Source: Planctomycetota bacterium
Lineage (GTDB): Bacteria; Planctomycetota; Phycisphaerae; UBA1845
Direction: 5' to 3'
DNA: 64,000 bases
NCBI GenBank assembly: GCA_024276605.1
Contig: JAJRWX010000087.1
Coordinates: forward strand, 1 to 64,000
Shown here: piece after piece, positions 44,518-54,480 of the stretch
How the letters are laid out: every line of letters starts with the position of its first letter
Numbering within the stretch: position 1 is the first letter of the stretch
Made by a program: the position numbers and the translations under genes
Notes under the pieces: generated by a model
Told to the model about the DNA's origin: nothing
The model's input: the letters and a program-made list of their open reading frames with translations, nothing else
The model's database searches: none

Positions 44518-46563
44518 ATGGCGAGCGATGCGAATAGCATGACAGAACTAAACAATTCAACCGCAACAGGATCATTCACAAAGATCAACACAGCCGCACT
44601 ACGCGCGCTGGCTGAACAAGGCATGGATGACGTAGAAGTTTTTCTTTCTAACTCACAAAACGGCGATGCCGTTCTTTATCGCCGCGCCGGTGCAGGCCTT
44701 TCCACGCCCAATATGGATCGACTCACCAACAGCGGTGTGACTGATGTATATCTTCGCTTGGATGATTTTCATCGATGTGCCAGCGCATTGGAATCGCAAC
44801 TTTCTGATCTATTGATGAACCCAAACATTGCTCGTCAGGATAAAGCGCAAATCGCAAATACCGCCGGATTGGGTGTCGCCAAAGAATTGATCCATGCGCC
44901 TCCCGATGCCAATTCATTGAAGCGCGTAGATCATATGGTGGACAGTCTATCGAAAGGTGTTTTACACGACCCGGAGATTGGGGCGTATTTGTTGCAGATG
45001 GCCGGTCATGAACGATCTACCGCTAGCCACATGTTCATGGTATCGACGTTGGCCATGTTACTAGCGGCGGAAATATTCGGTCCCGATGACGAGGCGCGTA
45101 TCCGGGCGATAGGTACGGCAGGTATGCTCCACGACCTTGGTAAATTGGCGATTCCGGTTGAAATACTGAACAAGGCAACCCCCCTAACCCGAGAAGAACT
45201 TCAACTCATTCAGCAACATCCAATCGAATCGGTTCGTCTTTTGGGAGATAACTCAAAAATCACAGACGACATCCGCCAAATGATCCTGCAACACCACGAA
45301 CGCATCGATGGCCGAGGGTATCCCATTGGCGTACCGGAAAGCGAGTTACTGACCGAAAGCAAATTGATTTCTGTTGTCGATTCATTTCATGCGCTCATTG
45401 GTCGTCGTAACTATCGAAAATCCCTAGAACTCAATCAGGCGAATCGAGTACTCGGCACGCAAGCGGGTACACAATTTGATATTGACATTCTCAATACTTG
45501 GACGAATCTCTGTACACAATTCGTGTCAGATCATTTTGAGCAGGGCGCCATAGAAATCTGTGGCGAACCTGAAGAGCTTTCCACCCGCCACGAACATCGC
45601 ATGTTGTCGGCTGCACCGGCTACGACGGCACTGCGGCCCCCGCGCTTTATCTCTCAAGGCGCTTCGATGGTTACCTGTAGTTATGCAGGACAGTTAATGA
45701 GCAATGGCGGTTCTCCAGAGCGTTTTCGCGCACTCGTGCGTGATGTATCACGTGGTGGTGTGTGCATTGAAACAGCACACGCCATGTATCGCGGTGAAAT
45801 ACTTCATGTGCAAATGGACGCCAATCATCAAAAAATATGGGTACGCAGCGCCGTGGCGTGGTGCAAACAAATGGAAGCTAATGTATATCGCACAGGCATA
45901 CGATTTATCGCACGTGTAGATGAAAATAATGCATATCAAAAATTTGATGTCGAGGGGATGGGACTCGACAACATACCGGAAAAAAAATCGTCAGCCACTG
46001 CCAACACTAAGAAACCAACCACGAATGACAAATCAGAAAAGGATGTACCCACGCGCCGACGCGATAATGCCATTGCCGCCTTATCTGCACTGAAAACAGC
46101 AAAACGTCGTGATCTTGATGCGCAACGAACCGTGGTTACGTTGTCTATGTCCGGTGACATGACGGTACGATTCAAGGCTATGGATTTGTTGATAGAATTC
46201 AGCACGCGCATGACACGAGAAGCGCTGGTCCTGCTGCTTAGAGATGTCCATCCCGACATTCGCAATCGAGCGATGGCAGGCGTCACTCAGCTACGAATCA
46301 GTGAATCAGCTGAAACTCTTCGTATGATGCTCAGCGACCAGGATATTTCTATTGCTTTGCAAGCCGCTGGTGCGCTGGGACAGCTTGGACATCACGCGGG
46401 AATGAATTTGGTCGCTGAAACTCTTACAAAAGGCGGGCCGGAAGCGCGACTCGCCACGCGGGCGTTGAGTGACATTACCGGTCATCGATTCGCAGCCAAT
46501 GACGAAGGCGTTAAATCCGCCAAGCGCTATCTGGCCGGAAAAAAGCTGATACCAGCGGCGTAA
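44518..46563 (+). CDS. HD-GYP / PilZ-like / HEAT-like multidomain protein
   Basis: About 682 residues. In order: an unrecognised N-terminal domain (about residues 1-110); an HD-GYP domain with intact MLHDLGKLAI and LQHHERIDGRGYPIG; a PilZ-like segment with RDVSRGGVCIE; a basic linker; and C-terminal repeats resembling HEAT/armadillo helices (VRFKAMDLLIEF, IALQAAGALGQLG). The PilZ segment lacks a clean RxxxR upstream. Such a fusion could both degrade and sense c-di-GMP. No Shine-Dalgarno is clear; an ATG at 44539 is an alternative start. Confidence 0.85.
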   Translation: MASDANSMTELNNSTATGSFTKINTAALRALAEQGMDDVEVFLSNSQNGDAVLYRRAGAGLSTPNMDRLTNSGVTDVYLRLDDFHRCASALESQLSDLLMNPNIARQDKAQIANTAGLGVAKELIHAPPDANSLKRVDHMVDSLSKGVLHDPEIGAYLLQMAGHERSTASHMFMVSTLAMLLAAEIFGPDDEARIRAIGTAGMLHDLGKLAIPVEILNKATPLTREELQLIQQHPIESVRLLGDNSKITDDIRQMILQHHERIDGRGYPIGVPESELLTESKLISVVDSFHALIGRRNYRKSLELNQANRVLGTQAGTQFDIDILNTWTNLCTQFVSDHFEQGAIEICGEPEELSTRHEHRMLSAAPATTALRPPRFISQGASMVTCSYAGQLMSNGGSPERFRALVRDVSRGGVCIETAHAMYRGEILHVQMDANHQKIWVRSAVAWCKQMEANVYRTGIRFIARVDENNAYQKFDVEGMGLDNIPEKKSSATANTKKPTTNDKSEKDVPTRRRDNAIAALSALKTAKRRDLDAQRTVVTLSMSGDMTVRFKAMDLLIEFSTRMTREALVLLLRDVHPDIRNRAMAGVTQLRISESAETLRMMLSDQDISIALQAAGALGQLGHHAGMNLVAETLTKGGPEARLATRALSDITGHRFAANDEGVKSAKRYLAGKKLIPAA

Positions 46564-46617
46564 CGTAATACATCCTACCAACACCTCTTGCCGCTAACGC
46601 TGGATTATAATCCTTCT

Positions 46618-47391
46618 TTAGGAGACCAAAGCGCAGACCTCGTCAGCATCGCGTGGCAAACGATCTGAGAGTATTTCCGGCTCAGGCGATTCGCTGATGA
46701 CGATGGTTTCTTCGATTCTGATGCCGCCGAATCTATCGCTTAACAGTGCATCGACACAGGAACGGTTAACCACGTCTCGGAACGGTCCGGTTAGTTCATC
46801 ATTATCCCACAGGGCCGGTACAAAATAGATTCCCGGTTCGATAGTCAACGCATACCCGGGCTGAAGGTCTCTATCGAGTCGTAAAAATTTGTCGCCGAAC
46901 GGCGTACGTCTTGACCGCCCCGGCGCATATCCGGCGAGATCCCCGAATTCTTCCATATCATGCACGTCCAATCCAATGAGATGGCCAAGACCATGGGCAA
47001 AAAAAAGCGTATGGGCACGACGAGCCGCTAATTCACCGGGATCGCCTCGAAGACATTGCGCTTCGACTAAACCTTCGCATATCACGCGCGCCGCCATGTC
47101 GTGAATGTCACGATATCGTGCTCCCGGGACGCAGGCAGCAATGGCTTGCTTTTGTGCTCGTAGTACGGTGTCATATAAATGACGCTGGATGGACGAATAC
47201 GTGCCGCTGACTGGTAAGGTGCGGGTAAAGTCCGAGGTGTATCCCGTCGGTGCTTCCGCGCCGGAATCCACGAGCAACAGGTCTCCGGCTTTCAATGGGT
47301 TTGAATAAACATCGCTGTGCAAAACTTCGCCGCGCACGCTCACGATAGGGGTAAACGACGGATCGCATTCGTTGGCTGTCAACACGCTCAT
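46618..47391 (-). pseudogene. pepP: Xaa-Pro aminopeptidase, catalytic part of an interrupted gene
   Basis: This is the M24 metallopeptidase domain. The metal ligands all persist: Asp in VDSGAEAPTGYTSDFTRT (two Asp), His in FFAHGLGHLIGLDVHD, Glu in LTIEPGIYF and Glu in GGIRIEETIVI. It lies in the same frame as the N-terminal half at 47413-48006, separated only by a TAA at 47413-47415 and seven sense codons. Translation from the internal ATG at 47391 alone would lack the N-terminal domain. The enzyme would remove N-terminal residues before proline. Confidence 0.85.
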
Positions 47392-47412
47392 GATAGCAGC
47401 GGCTACGTCTGC

Positions 47413-48006
47413 TTATCGGCGACCAACCTTGCAAGCATGCATGGCTGCGATATGTGCTTCGACACCGACACGTGCTGCTTCACGCATGGCGACCAACTCA
47501 TGCTCATCTTTAATCAAGCGTTGTTGAATAATGGCTGTCTGAACATCCGGACCGGCGGGTTGAATGCCAGTGGATTGCATCCACTGATTGGTTATGGGGC
47601 AGGGAGGACATAACCCTACCGCCTCGCGCGATTTGACGGTATTGGCCAATAGGTCAACATCAACCAGTGCCTGAATATCGATACCGGATGCTTGTGAACT
47701 AGCTTCGTCACTGGCGCATGCACCGGTCCATACGATATCGTCGAAGGTGGGACGTGCACGATACAGCGTGCAACCCACCGAGCCGTCACTACCCGGTTCG
47801 ATCAGTAGCGCTGCCCCTTCGATGGGTGGTCCACCGAAATAAAGATAATTGCTGTAAGCTCGAAAGGGTTGTGTGTTGGTGGCATATTTCCTGGCCCGCG
47901 CACGTCCGGCAAATATAACCAGGGAGTGAGTAAGTGTTTCGGCTAACACTTTACGTCGTAGTCGATAGACCTCCGGCGGGGCTGCCATGTTAAACGATGT
48001 TGACAT
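47413..48006 (-). pseudogene. pepP: Xaa-Pro aminopeptidase, N-terminal part ending at an in-frame TAA
   Basis: The aminopeptidase P N-terminal domain is visible from VYRLRRKVLAETL to VEAHIAAMHACKVGRR, then TAA. The start at 48006 (STSFNMAAPP) has AAAGG nine bases upstream; upstream codons to 48144 are not needed. At the stop, related enzymes typically have a Glu (GRRE...), so a single GAA-to-TAA change explains it. The gene is probably a recent pseudogene, unless the base is an assembly error. Confidence 0.85.
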
Positions 48007-48211
48007 TCGCGTTGACCTTTCGTGATAATTATTCTTGCATGCCCTACTACCATACCCGGTTGCCCGGCGGCTGAAAAGTCTAACGTGGGTAAGGTGATGT
48101 TCTAGGATGCAAGATAAATTGGCGAGTGAGTGGCATGGATCCACCGCGCAGGCTGAAGCCCTCGGCTCGACATAGGAAAGATTATATTTCGAGTAAGAGA
48201 AGCGTGAGCAA

Positions 48212-49675
48212 TCAGGCGATCGGGGCGTGCGCAGGGGGCGTATGATGCGTATTCAACAGACTCGACGTATCTTCGTATCCCAGAGAACCCATCGATGACC
48301 TTATATAATCATTCATTCGATAAACTACGATATGTGCAATGATCGCAAGGATCGGTGTAGTGAAGTCTTGTGCGAATAGACTGGTTCCCTGCTCGAACAT
48401 ACCGGCTCGACATGCGACAAATACGATGAAACAACCGGATATGAGACCGGCATCCACGATTTTCATACGTCGCATCAGTGTTACCAATGGCCAACTCAGG
48501 CAGGCATAATAAACAAGCGTACTCACGAGTTGTCCCAATGCAACCCGCAGCGAACTTTGCCACAATGACATAAAGGGTAGCGGCACGTTGGCTATTTCAC
48601 CTGAGACCCCATGTTGAGTTTGTCCCTTATAATAAGCACTAATTAACAGCGCAACTACTTGTATGACCACGAGCGCTAGCAGTATGGATTTAGACATCAT
48701 GGGAACACGCTTGTCTGATCGATTCACCTCCGAAGTGGGATACGAAAATGACCTCGCCAAACACGCACCGACAATCGTAGCCACACACCTTAATATGACA
48801 TCCGCAAACTCGAAAACATGAGAAAGCGTTAGCAGTTGCAGACATTCTATCATGACCGCCAGAATAAAACCGTGTCGAATTGTAGAAATAAATGCCCGGT
48901 TGCGGGCGTTCGCATGTTCCATGCGTCCAGCGAAAAAGATATATGCTAAGAGCGCGAACCATCCAGCCCCTTCTAAATGTGCCAACACAACATGCGGGTC
49001 AGTCAGCCAGTAAGACGGCTGAATCATGGCGATGACTTGCCAGTCGGCGCGCAGAAATACAGTTTTCATCTGGTCAGTGGTATGAACGAAATCAAAAGGA
49101 AAGAGATGAAAAATACTCAATGCCAAGGTGATACCTAAGGCCAGCGTGGAATAGGGGTGAGATTGTAGGCGATGTCGAAAGTGGACATTGAACCGGCGAG
49201 AGTAAATACCCACGGTATATGCTGCGATGGCACCTAGACACGTGCCTAATATGTCGCTGGCAACATCCAACCAAGAGGCTACCCGAGCAACAGTAGCCGA
49301 CTGACAAGATTCAACAAACACGCTTAGCAAAGTACCCATTAGACAGGTATAAAAGAACGCCGATACGATGGGCTGTCGGTGACATCGCATCACAAAGAAA
49401 ACCACAAAACCAAATACCGCGTAGACCATCAGGTTGGTTATGAAATCTTCGATAGTGGATGGGTGCCATGTAATCAGCCACAATCCGAAACCGTTGTTGG
49501 CAGAGAGTACATTTGAGTGAAATCGAAAGGGGATCAACGATCCATAAACGACTAATCCGATAATCGCGACCAACCATCCAAAACCGATGATAGGTTGCAA
49601 AGACGACGTGGTACCGAGGCGTACCGCATGTAGCATTCGTGGCCCATCTGTTGCCGTTCGTCGCCAACCGGACAT
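48212..49675 (-). CDS. Double VanZ-like membrane protein
   Basis: About 487 residues with some ten to twelve hydrophobic segments. Two VanZ-like modules are recognisable. One centres on LLSVFVESCQSATVARVASWLDVASDILG; the other, in the C-terminal half, on AVMIECLQLLTLSHVFEFADVILRC. VanZ proteins are membrane proteins of unclear function, some linked to glycopeptide tolerance. The ATG at 49675 is preferred over the TTG at 49699 because GAGGGGG lies about five bases upstream. Confidence 0.75.
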   Translation of the reverse strand: MSGWRRTATDGPRMLHAVRLGTTSSLQPIIGFGWLVAIIGLVVYGSLIPFRFHSNVLSANNGFGLWLITWHPSTIEDFITNLMVYAVFGFVVFFVMRCHRQPIVSAFFYTCLMGTLLSVFVESCQSATVARVASWLDVASDILGTCLGAIAAYTVGIYSRRFNVHFRHRLQSHPYSTLALGITLALSIFHLFPFDFVHTTDQMKTVFLRADWQVIAMIQPSYWLTDPHVVLAHLEGAGWFALLAYIFFAGRMEHANARNRAFISTIRHGFILAVMIECLQLLTLSHVFEFADVILRCVATIVGACLARSFSYPTSEVNRSDKRVPMMSKSILLALVVIQVVALLISAYYKGQTQHGVSGEIANVPLPFMSLWQSSLRVALGQLVSTLVYYACLSWPLVTLMRRMKIVDAGLISGCFIVFVACRAGMFEQGTSLFAQDFTTPILAIIAHIVVYRMNDYIRSSMGSLGYEDTSSLLNTHHTPPAHAPIA

Positions 49676-50044
49676 CTTTTCCCCCTCGCTTGCCCCCAAA
49701 GCACGTCACAAGCACGCAAGTCGCTCGTATACCGTTCTTCAAGCATGCTGCGTGGCCTAGGTGAGTAGGCCAAACTCCATGCCATATCGCTGCGGCAACA
49801 ACCGATAATGAAGAGTCATTCGACGCCGGTAAGCACATGAGACTAAGCTGGATTGCGGCTTGGTGTAGATGTGACGAATGTAGCGATTGCAATTATTGCG
49901 GAGGTTTGTTGCATCCGTTACACGGCGTGTTGTCACAGGATGTAATACATATCCATTAGAGATTTCTAGAGCCGCGGGCTTTAACCTCTGCGGACATCCG
50001 CGTAGGATAAAGCTGCGGCTCAGACATGGAGAATCGATTTAGCC

Positions 50045-51070
50045 ATGAAGGCATCAGTCATACACGAATTTGGTACTGAGGATGTGATTCGGTACGAGGA
50101 AGTAGTCACACCCGAGGCGGGTATTGGGGAAGTACTCATCAAGGTGGCGGCGTGTGGTATCAATCGCTACGACTTATATCTACGCATGGGGGCTTTATTT
50201 ACCGACATCGCTTTCCCTCACGTACTCGGAGCAGACATAGCTGGTACGATTGCCGCAGTTGGCGAAAACGTAACAGGCTGGCATGTGAATGATCCAGTAA
50301 TAACAGCTCCGGGGTTTCCGATTGATCCAGCAGAATGGGACATCAAGCCGGAGAACCTGGCACCAAGCTTTGAAGTGACGGGCACACATCACTGGGGCGG
50401 AAATGCAGAGTTTGTACGCATGCCTGCTCGATTTGTTTACAAAGATGATACGGGATTGGCTGCTGAAGAGGTGGCAGCTATGCCCTTGGTGTTGATGACA
50501 GCCGTCCATGCGGTGGAAACATTAGGCGAGGTTCGCAGTGATATGAAAGTTTTCGTGCAAGCCGGCGCTTCGGGTAGTGGGAATGCCTGCGTTCAGGTAG
50601 CCCGTGCGCTTGGCGCAGACGTAGCTACCACCGTAGGTTCTGCGGAGAAAATAGAAACCGCGATCTCAGCCGGGGCGTCACGGGTGATCAATTACAACGA
50701 ATGCAACTTTGCAGATAACCTACTCGATTGGACGAACGGTCGGGGTGTGGATGTCGTGATCGATAATGTGGGCGCAAGTGTATTGGAAGAGAATTTACGG
50801 GCACTGCGTCCTGGAGGTATTTTTGTGAATTTTGGTCTGGTTGGCGGATTCAAGGCGACGTTAAACATACGTGATCTATTTTTCCGTCAGCATCAGCTTC
50901 GTGGTTCATTTATGGGGAGTATTGATGAATTACATCGCGGGCTTGCGTTGCTACGTGATGGTAAAGTCAAAGCCATAGTTGATCGCACATATCCGATGAG
51001 CGAAACGGCTCAGGCCCATCGATACATCGAATCTAGAGCAGTACGCGGGAAAGTTGTACTTGTTCCATAA
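50045..51070 (+). CDS. Zinc-independent MDR-family alcohol dehydrogenase/quinone oxidoreductase
   Basis: 341 residues. The fold is medium-chain dehydrogenase/reductase: MKASVIHEFGTEDVIRYEEV, then HVLGADIAGTIAAVG and a Rossmann domain with ASGSGNACVQVARALGADV. It lacks the catalytic-zinc Cys/His/Glu set and the structural-zinc Cys cluster, which fits the quinone oxidoreductase-like branch using NADPH. The substrate is unassigned. Single gene. Confidence 0.88.
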   Translation: MKASVIHEFGTEDVIRYEEVVTPEAGIGEVLIKVAACGINRYDLYLRMGALFTDIAFPHVLGADIAGTIAAVGENVTGWHVNDPVITAPGFPIDPAEWDIKPENLAPSFEVTGTHHWGGNAEFVRMPARFVYKDDTGLAAEEVAAMPLVLMTAVHAVETLGEVRSDMKVFVQAGASGSGNACVQVARALGADVATTVGSAEKIETAISAGASRVINYNECNFADNLLDWTNGRGVDVVIDNVGASVLEENLRALRPGGIFVNFGLVGGFKATLNIRDLFFRQHQLRGSFMGSIDELHRGLALLRDGKVKAIVDRTYPMSETAQAHRYIESRAVRGKVVLVP

Positions 51071-51443
51071 GAATTGGCCTTAGCGAAGTTCATTCTCCAA
51101 GCATGTTTTGTCTAGCCTTTTCGTGGTTAATAGCATATCAAATGGCAGGAAATGCGTAAATTCACAACTAGTCGAGATTTCAATATGTGCTAAGATCACA
51201 TACTATGGGCTTTTGCTTCAAAATAATTTTAAAAAACATGTTTTCATATGTGTATCGCTGACAACATAAGGTGCGCGAAGGGGGTGAATAGATTCTTAAG
51301 TTCTTATGGTTTTGATGACAAACTCGCAACAGAAAGATTCAGGAAATGAAGGCTTGGGGAAGCGAGTTGTTATTCATTTGGTGGAATCGCGGCACCTGTT
51401 CGCAGGCCATGCGTCGCTAACATTGACAAGAAGGAAATAAATC
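51071..51443. other. Intergenic region upstream of the HYR surface-protein gene
   Basis: AT-rich stretch of 373 bases that probably holds the promoter of the 51444 gene. No terminator, riboswitch or repeat was recognised. The segment was checked for the c-di-GMP riboswitch core (GGCAAACC...GCAAAGCC) and it is absent. Confidence 0.4.
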
Positions 51444-53414
51444 ATGTTGAAGCTCAATCGAATAACTTTGCTCATGTTGCTAGTCATATTGTGTGCGGCT
51501 CCGATGGCGCAAGGGGGCATTGCGTACGACAATACGTTAACGCGTATAGCCATCAATCATGGGCTTGGCTTGGACGAGGGCGGGGACCAGTTGACACTCA
51601 ATGGAGCGTGCCGGGTGGTGACAGGATTGCAACTAGGTTTTCCAGCAGGGGCAGGATCGGCTGACATCGTGGTGCGTATATATGCCAATGACGGGCCTAT
51701 AACTGCAGTCAATCTTATATGCGGTGGAGTCGGCGATCCCCGATCGGTGCCTACGCCGGGTACGCTGTTGTTCGACAGCGGTACGCAGACCATCCCCACG
51801 ATTGCCGGCTTCAACATCTTCACAGTAAGTGTTCCTAATATTACCGTTCCCGACTCCATTACCTGGACGATGCAACGAGTGGACGGGACAGCGCTCACAC
51901 TTTATCGTTACGATCCACCAACAGTCGGTAGTAGCGGTGATTATTTTTTGCAGCGTAGCGGGACAACATGGATCCCAAAAGATTGTGATTTTACGAGCGG
52001 TGGCATTACGGACAGTTTCTATGGCCAAGTCATTGTCAGCGATGGTGGAGCGCCAAGCATTACTTGCCCAACTGACGTTACGTTTGAATGCCCAGCACTT
52101 GACACCAATCCCGCCACGACAGGAACAGCTGTAGCGACAGGTTGCGGCAATATTGCTGTTACTTTCAGTGACGTTGAAACGCCGGCCTGTGGAGGTACAT
52201 CCACCATAACGCGAACTTGGACCGCCGACGATGGAAGTGGCGGACTTATAACCTGCGATCAGTTGATTTCCACCGTAGATACCCTGTCGCCCTCGATTAC
52301 CTGCCCGGAAGATATTGCGGAATCCGGTGGGTTCGGTGGCACGACAGTCAGTTTTATTGCGTCCGCTGCTGACAGCTGTGACCTCAATCCCACTGTATCC
52401 ACTATCCCGGCATCTGATTCGTTCTTTCCGACGGGCACCACATCGGTGAGCGCAACTGCGATCGACGGCTGTAGCCAGATGCAATCATGCCAATTCAACG
52501 TATTGGTTTCCTGCTTTGGTATTAATCGCGCTAAAATTGGTACGAAAGATACCTCATGTAGAGGTATCGAATCCATCGAATTCACCAGCATGATCGGGAC
52601 CGAGGAACTGATTTCGCTATTCAAAGCGGAGGAGGGTTCCGGCGGCGTCGAAGAAGATACGTTACCGTCTTCAATCATTGTGGACGATGGTGTGAACGGC
52701 GCAGTCACTGTAGACACCTCTTGTACGCAGGTCATAGCCATCGGCGACGTGTTCGGTCCTTATATCGTTTCCGATATCGATAAGGATTACGATGACGCCC
52801 CAGAGCCACGTGGTAATAAGGTTGAGCTTCGGGGATCGTTTGTTCCGGCAGTGCCCTATGATTTCATGACGGACGATGTCACTTTCTCGATCATCGATGC
52901 TTTTGGTCATTCAGCATTTTTTACGATTCCTGCTAATTCATTCGCATTGGATGGGAAACCGGAGAAGGGCAAGTACAAATTCGAGGGCATCATAGGCGGT
53001 GCCGAGGTCGAAGCAAAGTTCAAGGGCTGCAAGTTTAGTTTTAAGGCGAAAGGCGCTACGCAGACGGACTCACTAACGGGCACGATGATGACTGTTCAGT
53101 TAGCGATTAACGCCAACATCGGAAAAGAAACTATCGCTATGCTAAATAAAGGCAACCATCTAAAATTCAAACGTGAACCTAAAGTGGATTGCTGCCCGGA
53201 ATGCATCGGCATTGCTTCCTTGCAGGTAACAAGCAGTAAGGGCGTGCTCGTGTTTAATCCGGCGGTTGGCGAGTCTACATTACCTTCCAACATTGTTGTC
53301 AATGACGGCCTGAACGGATCCGTCACGATACATACGTCCTGCTCACAAGCGATTGATGTCGGTGACGTATTCGGTGCATACACGATATCGGAAGTGATCA
53401 AAGTTTTTGAATAA
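51444..53414 (+). CDS. Exported HYR-domain surface protein with duplicated C-terminal module
   Basis: 656 residues. Signal peptide (LLMLLVILCAAPMAQG). The first ~200 residues are an exported domain with no recognised family. From about 205 to 355 there are HYR-like segments (ITCPTDVTFECPAL, PSITCPEDIAESGG). The C-terminal part contains two related copies of a ~55-residue module (LPSSIIVDDGVNGAVTVDTS and LPSNIVVNDGLNGSVTIHTS) flanking a linker. AAGGA lies nine bases upstream of the ATG. Probably a cell-surface or extracellular structural/adhesive protein. Confidence 0.85.
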   Translation: MLKLNRITLLMLLVILCAAPMAQGGIAYDNTLTRIAINHGLGLDEGGDQLTLNGACRVVTGLQLGFPAGAGSADIVVRIYANDGPITAVNLICGGVGDPRSVPTPGTLLFDSGTQTIPTIAGFNIFTVSVPNITVPDSITWTMQRVDGTALTLYRYDPPTVGSSGDYFLQRSGTTWIPKDCDFTSGGITDSFYGQVIVSDGGAPSITCPTDVTFECPALDTNPATTGTAVATGCGNIAVTFSDVETPACGGTSTITRTWTADDGSGGLITCDQLISTVDTLSPSITCPEDIAESGGFGGTTVSFIASAADSCDLNPTVSTIPASDSFFPTGTTSVSATAIDGCSQMQSCQFNVLVSCFGINRAKIGTKDTSCRGIESIEFTSMIGTEELISLFKAEEGSGGVEEDTLPSSIIVDDGVNGAVTVDTSCTQVIAIGDVFGPYIVSDIDKDYDDAPEPRGNKVELRGSFVPAVPYDFMTDDVTFSIIDAFGHSAFFTIPANSFALDGKPEKGKYKFEGIIGGAEVEAKFKGCKFSFKAKGATQTDSLTGTMMTVQLAINANIGKETIAMLNKGNHLKFKREPKVDCCPECIGIASLQVTSSKGVLVFNPAVGESTLPSNIVVNDGLNGSVTIHTSCSQAIDVGDVFGAYTISEVIKVFE

Positions 53415-53514
53415 CCATTATGATCAAAACATACATTGTCAACGATACGGTATCATCACATGGGCGTCCCAGGTGATTTGTAGCTGACACCGTACTTGTT
53501 GATTGGAAAACACG

Positions 53515-53556
53515 CGTCGCCGGATCGGTTATGATGACTGATTCGGCGACGTTTTT
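53515..53556 (+). terminator. Rho-independent terminator of the HYR protein gene
   Basis: The stem CGTCGCCG (53515-53522) with CGGCGACG (53544-53551) is followed by TTTTT (53552-53556). It lies about 100 bases after the stop of the HYR gene on the same strand. Confidence 0.85.
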
Positions 53557-53666
53557 ATTCGGCGCGATCGATATTCATTTACAATTGTCATCTATGAAAC
53601 AAGAACCACCTTCAACGAGCCGTTGACATCTTGCCTCCAATCTTAACAGGTATAACTGGCTATCCG

Positions 53667-53840
53667 TTATTTGCTTATGGCAGTCATGACGACGAAATTA
53701 GAAGGAGCCATGTAAAGATCATCATCTTCAGGGTCTGTTATGACCATTGTAAACGTGCCGCTACTGACAGGTTGATCCGTCACCCAAACACCAGTAGCTG
53801 ATTGGTTGATGCGCCATTTCGCATCCAGATATAGCTCATC
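53667..53840 (-). pseudogene. Orphan coding-like fragment, C-terminal end only
   Basis: On the minus strand one frame is open for 57 codons before a TAA at 53669-53667. It reads, with stops just upstream, as DELYLDAKWRINQS...TDQPVSSGTFTM...EDDDLYMAPSNFVVM. No start codon fits, and the pilin gene just upstream ends normally. It may be the tail of a decayed gene. No family was recognised. Confidence 0.3.
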
Positions 53841-53877
53841 TCAAGCGCCGAGTGAGCATGAGTGCGGTCTTGGGGGG

Positions 53878-54462
53878 TCACTTTAACATGGCGTCTACTC
53901 TATCCTGTTTGACAACGCCTATATCATTTAGCGTAGTAGTCGTTGCCGACACATAGAACGCTCCGTTGGACAACACCGCCACCCACCCCACCGTACCCTT
54001 AGTAGGATCCGCTACAGCGGGGGTAGCTTTGACCGTAACTGTGCTTAGGTTATTGAACGGGTTCGCAGGGAACGGTGGTCGTAGATACGGACCGTATAGG
54101 TAGGTTGAACTTCCGAGAGGGTTTGTTGCCCCAGTCGCGCTGGAATAATCCAACAATTGTTCGATGAATTTCGTGTTGTTGGGCGTCGTTGTACCCGGCG
54201 TGTACCCGGGATATTGATTGTGTTCAGCATAGTATACGTCAATGGCTTTCCGCACGCTGTTTAACGTGGCCATGAGTGCCGCACTTTTTGCGCCTTTGGC
54301 TGCGTTAGATATCCTTGGAACGGCTACAGCGGATATGACACCAATGATGACAACGACAATGACTAATTCAACCAGACTAAATGCCGCTCTTCGTGACCTG
54401 CATTTATCTATCGGGCTTGTTTGACGTTTTAATAAAATTGATGTCTGTCTTGAAGCTCGCAT
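53878..54462 (-). CDS. Type IV pilin-like protein, cluster II
   Basis: About 194 residues. The leader ends in RRAAFSLVELVIVVVIIGVIS, with Ala at -1 and Glu at +5. The helix is followed by a globular domain in which ATGATNPLGSSTYLYGPYLR matches the region of its neighbour ending DYGPYLRSGFPP. The start at 54462 is preferred over 54528 because the transcription terminator of the upstream pilin gene (54481-54526) overlaps the longer version. It may therefore be transcribed separately. Probably a major or minor pilin paralogous to the next gene. Confidence 0.88.
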   Translation of the reverse strand: MRASRQTSILLKRQTSPIDKCRSRRAAFSLVELVIVVVIIGVISAVAVPRISNAAKGAKSAALMATLNSVRKAIDVYYAEHNQYPGYTPGTTTPNNTKFIEQLLDYSSATGATNPLGSSTYLYGPYLRPPFPANPFNNLSTVTVKATPAVADPTKGTVGWVAVLSNGAFYVSATTTTLNDIGVVKQDRVDAMLK

Positions 54463-54480
54463 GTTTGCCACGTCGTTGAC

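Noticed and set aside
46618-47391. Treating the C-terminal half of the aminopeptidase as an independent gene starting at the ATG at 47391
   Set aside because: The upstream half is in the same frame and homologous to the rest of the same protein; only one TAA separates them.
51071-51443. c-di-GMP riboswitch upstream of the HYR gene
   Set aside because: Considered because of the c-di-GMP theme, but the conserved GEMM cores are not present.
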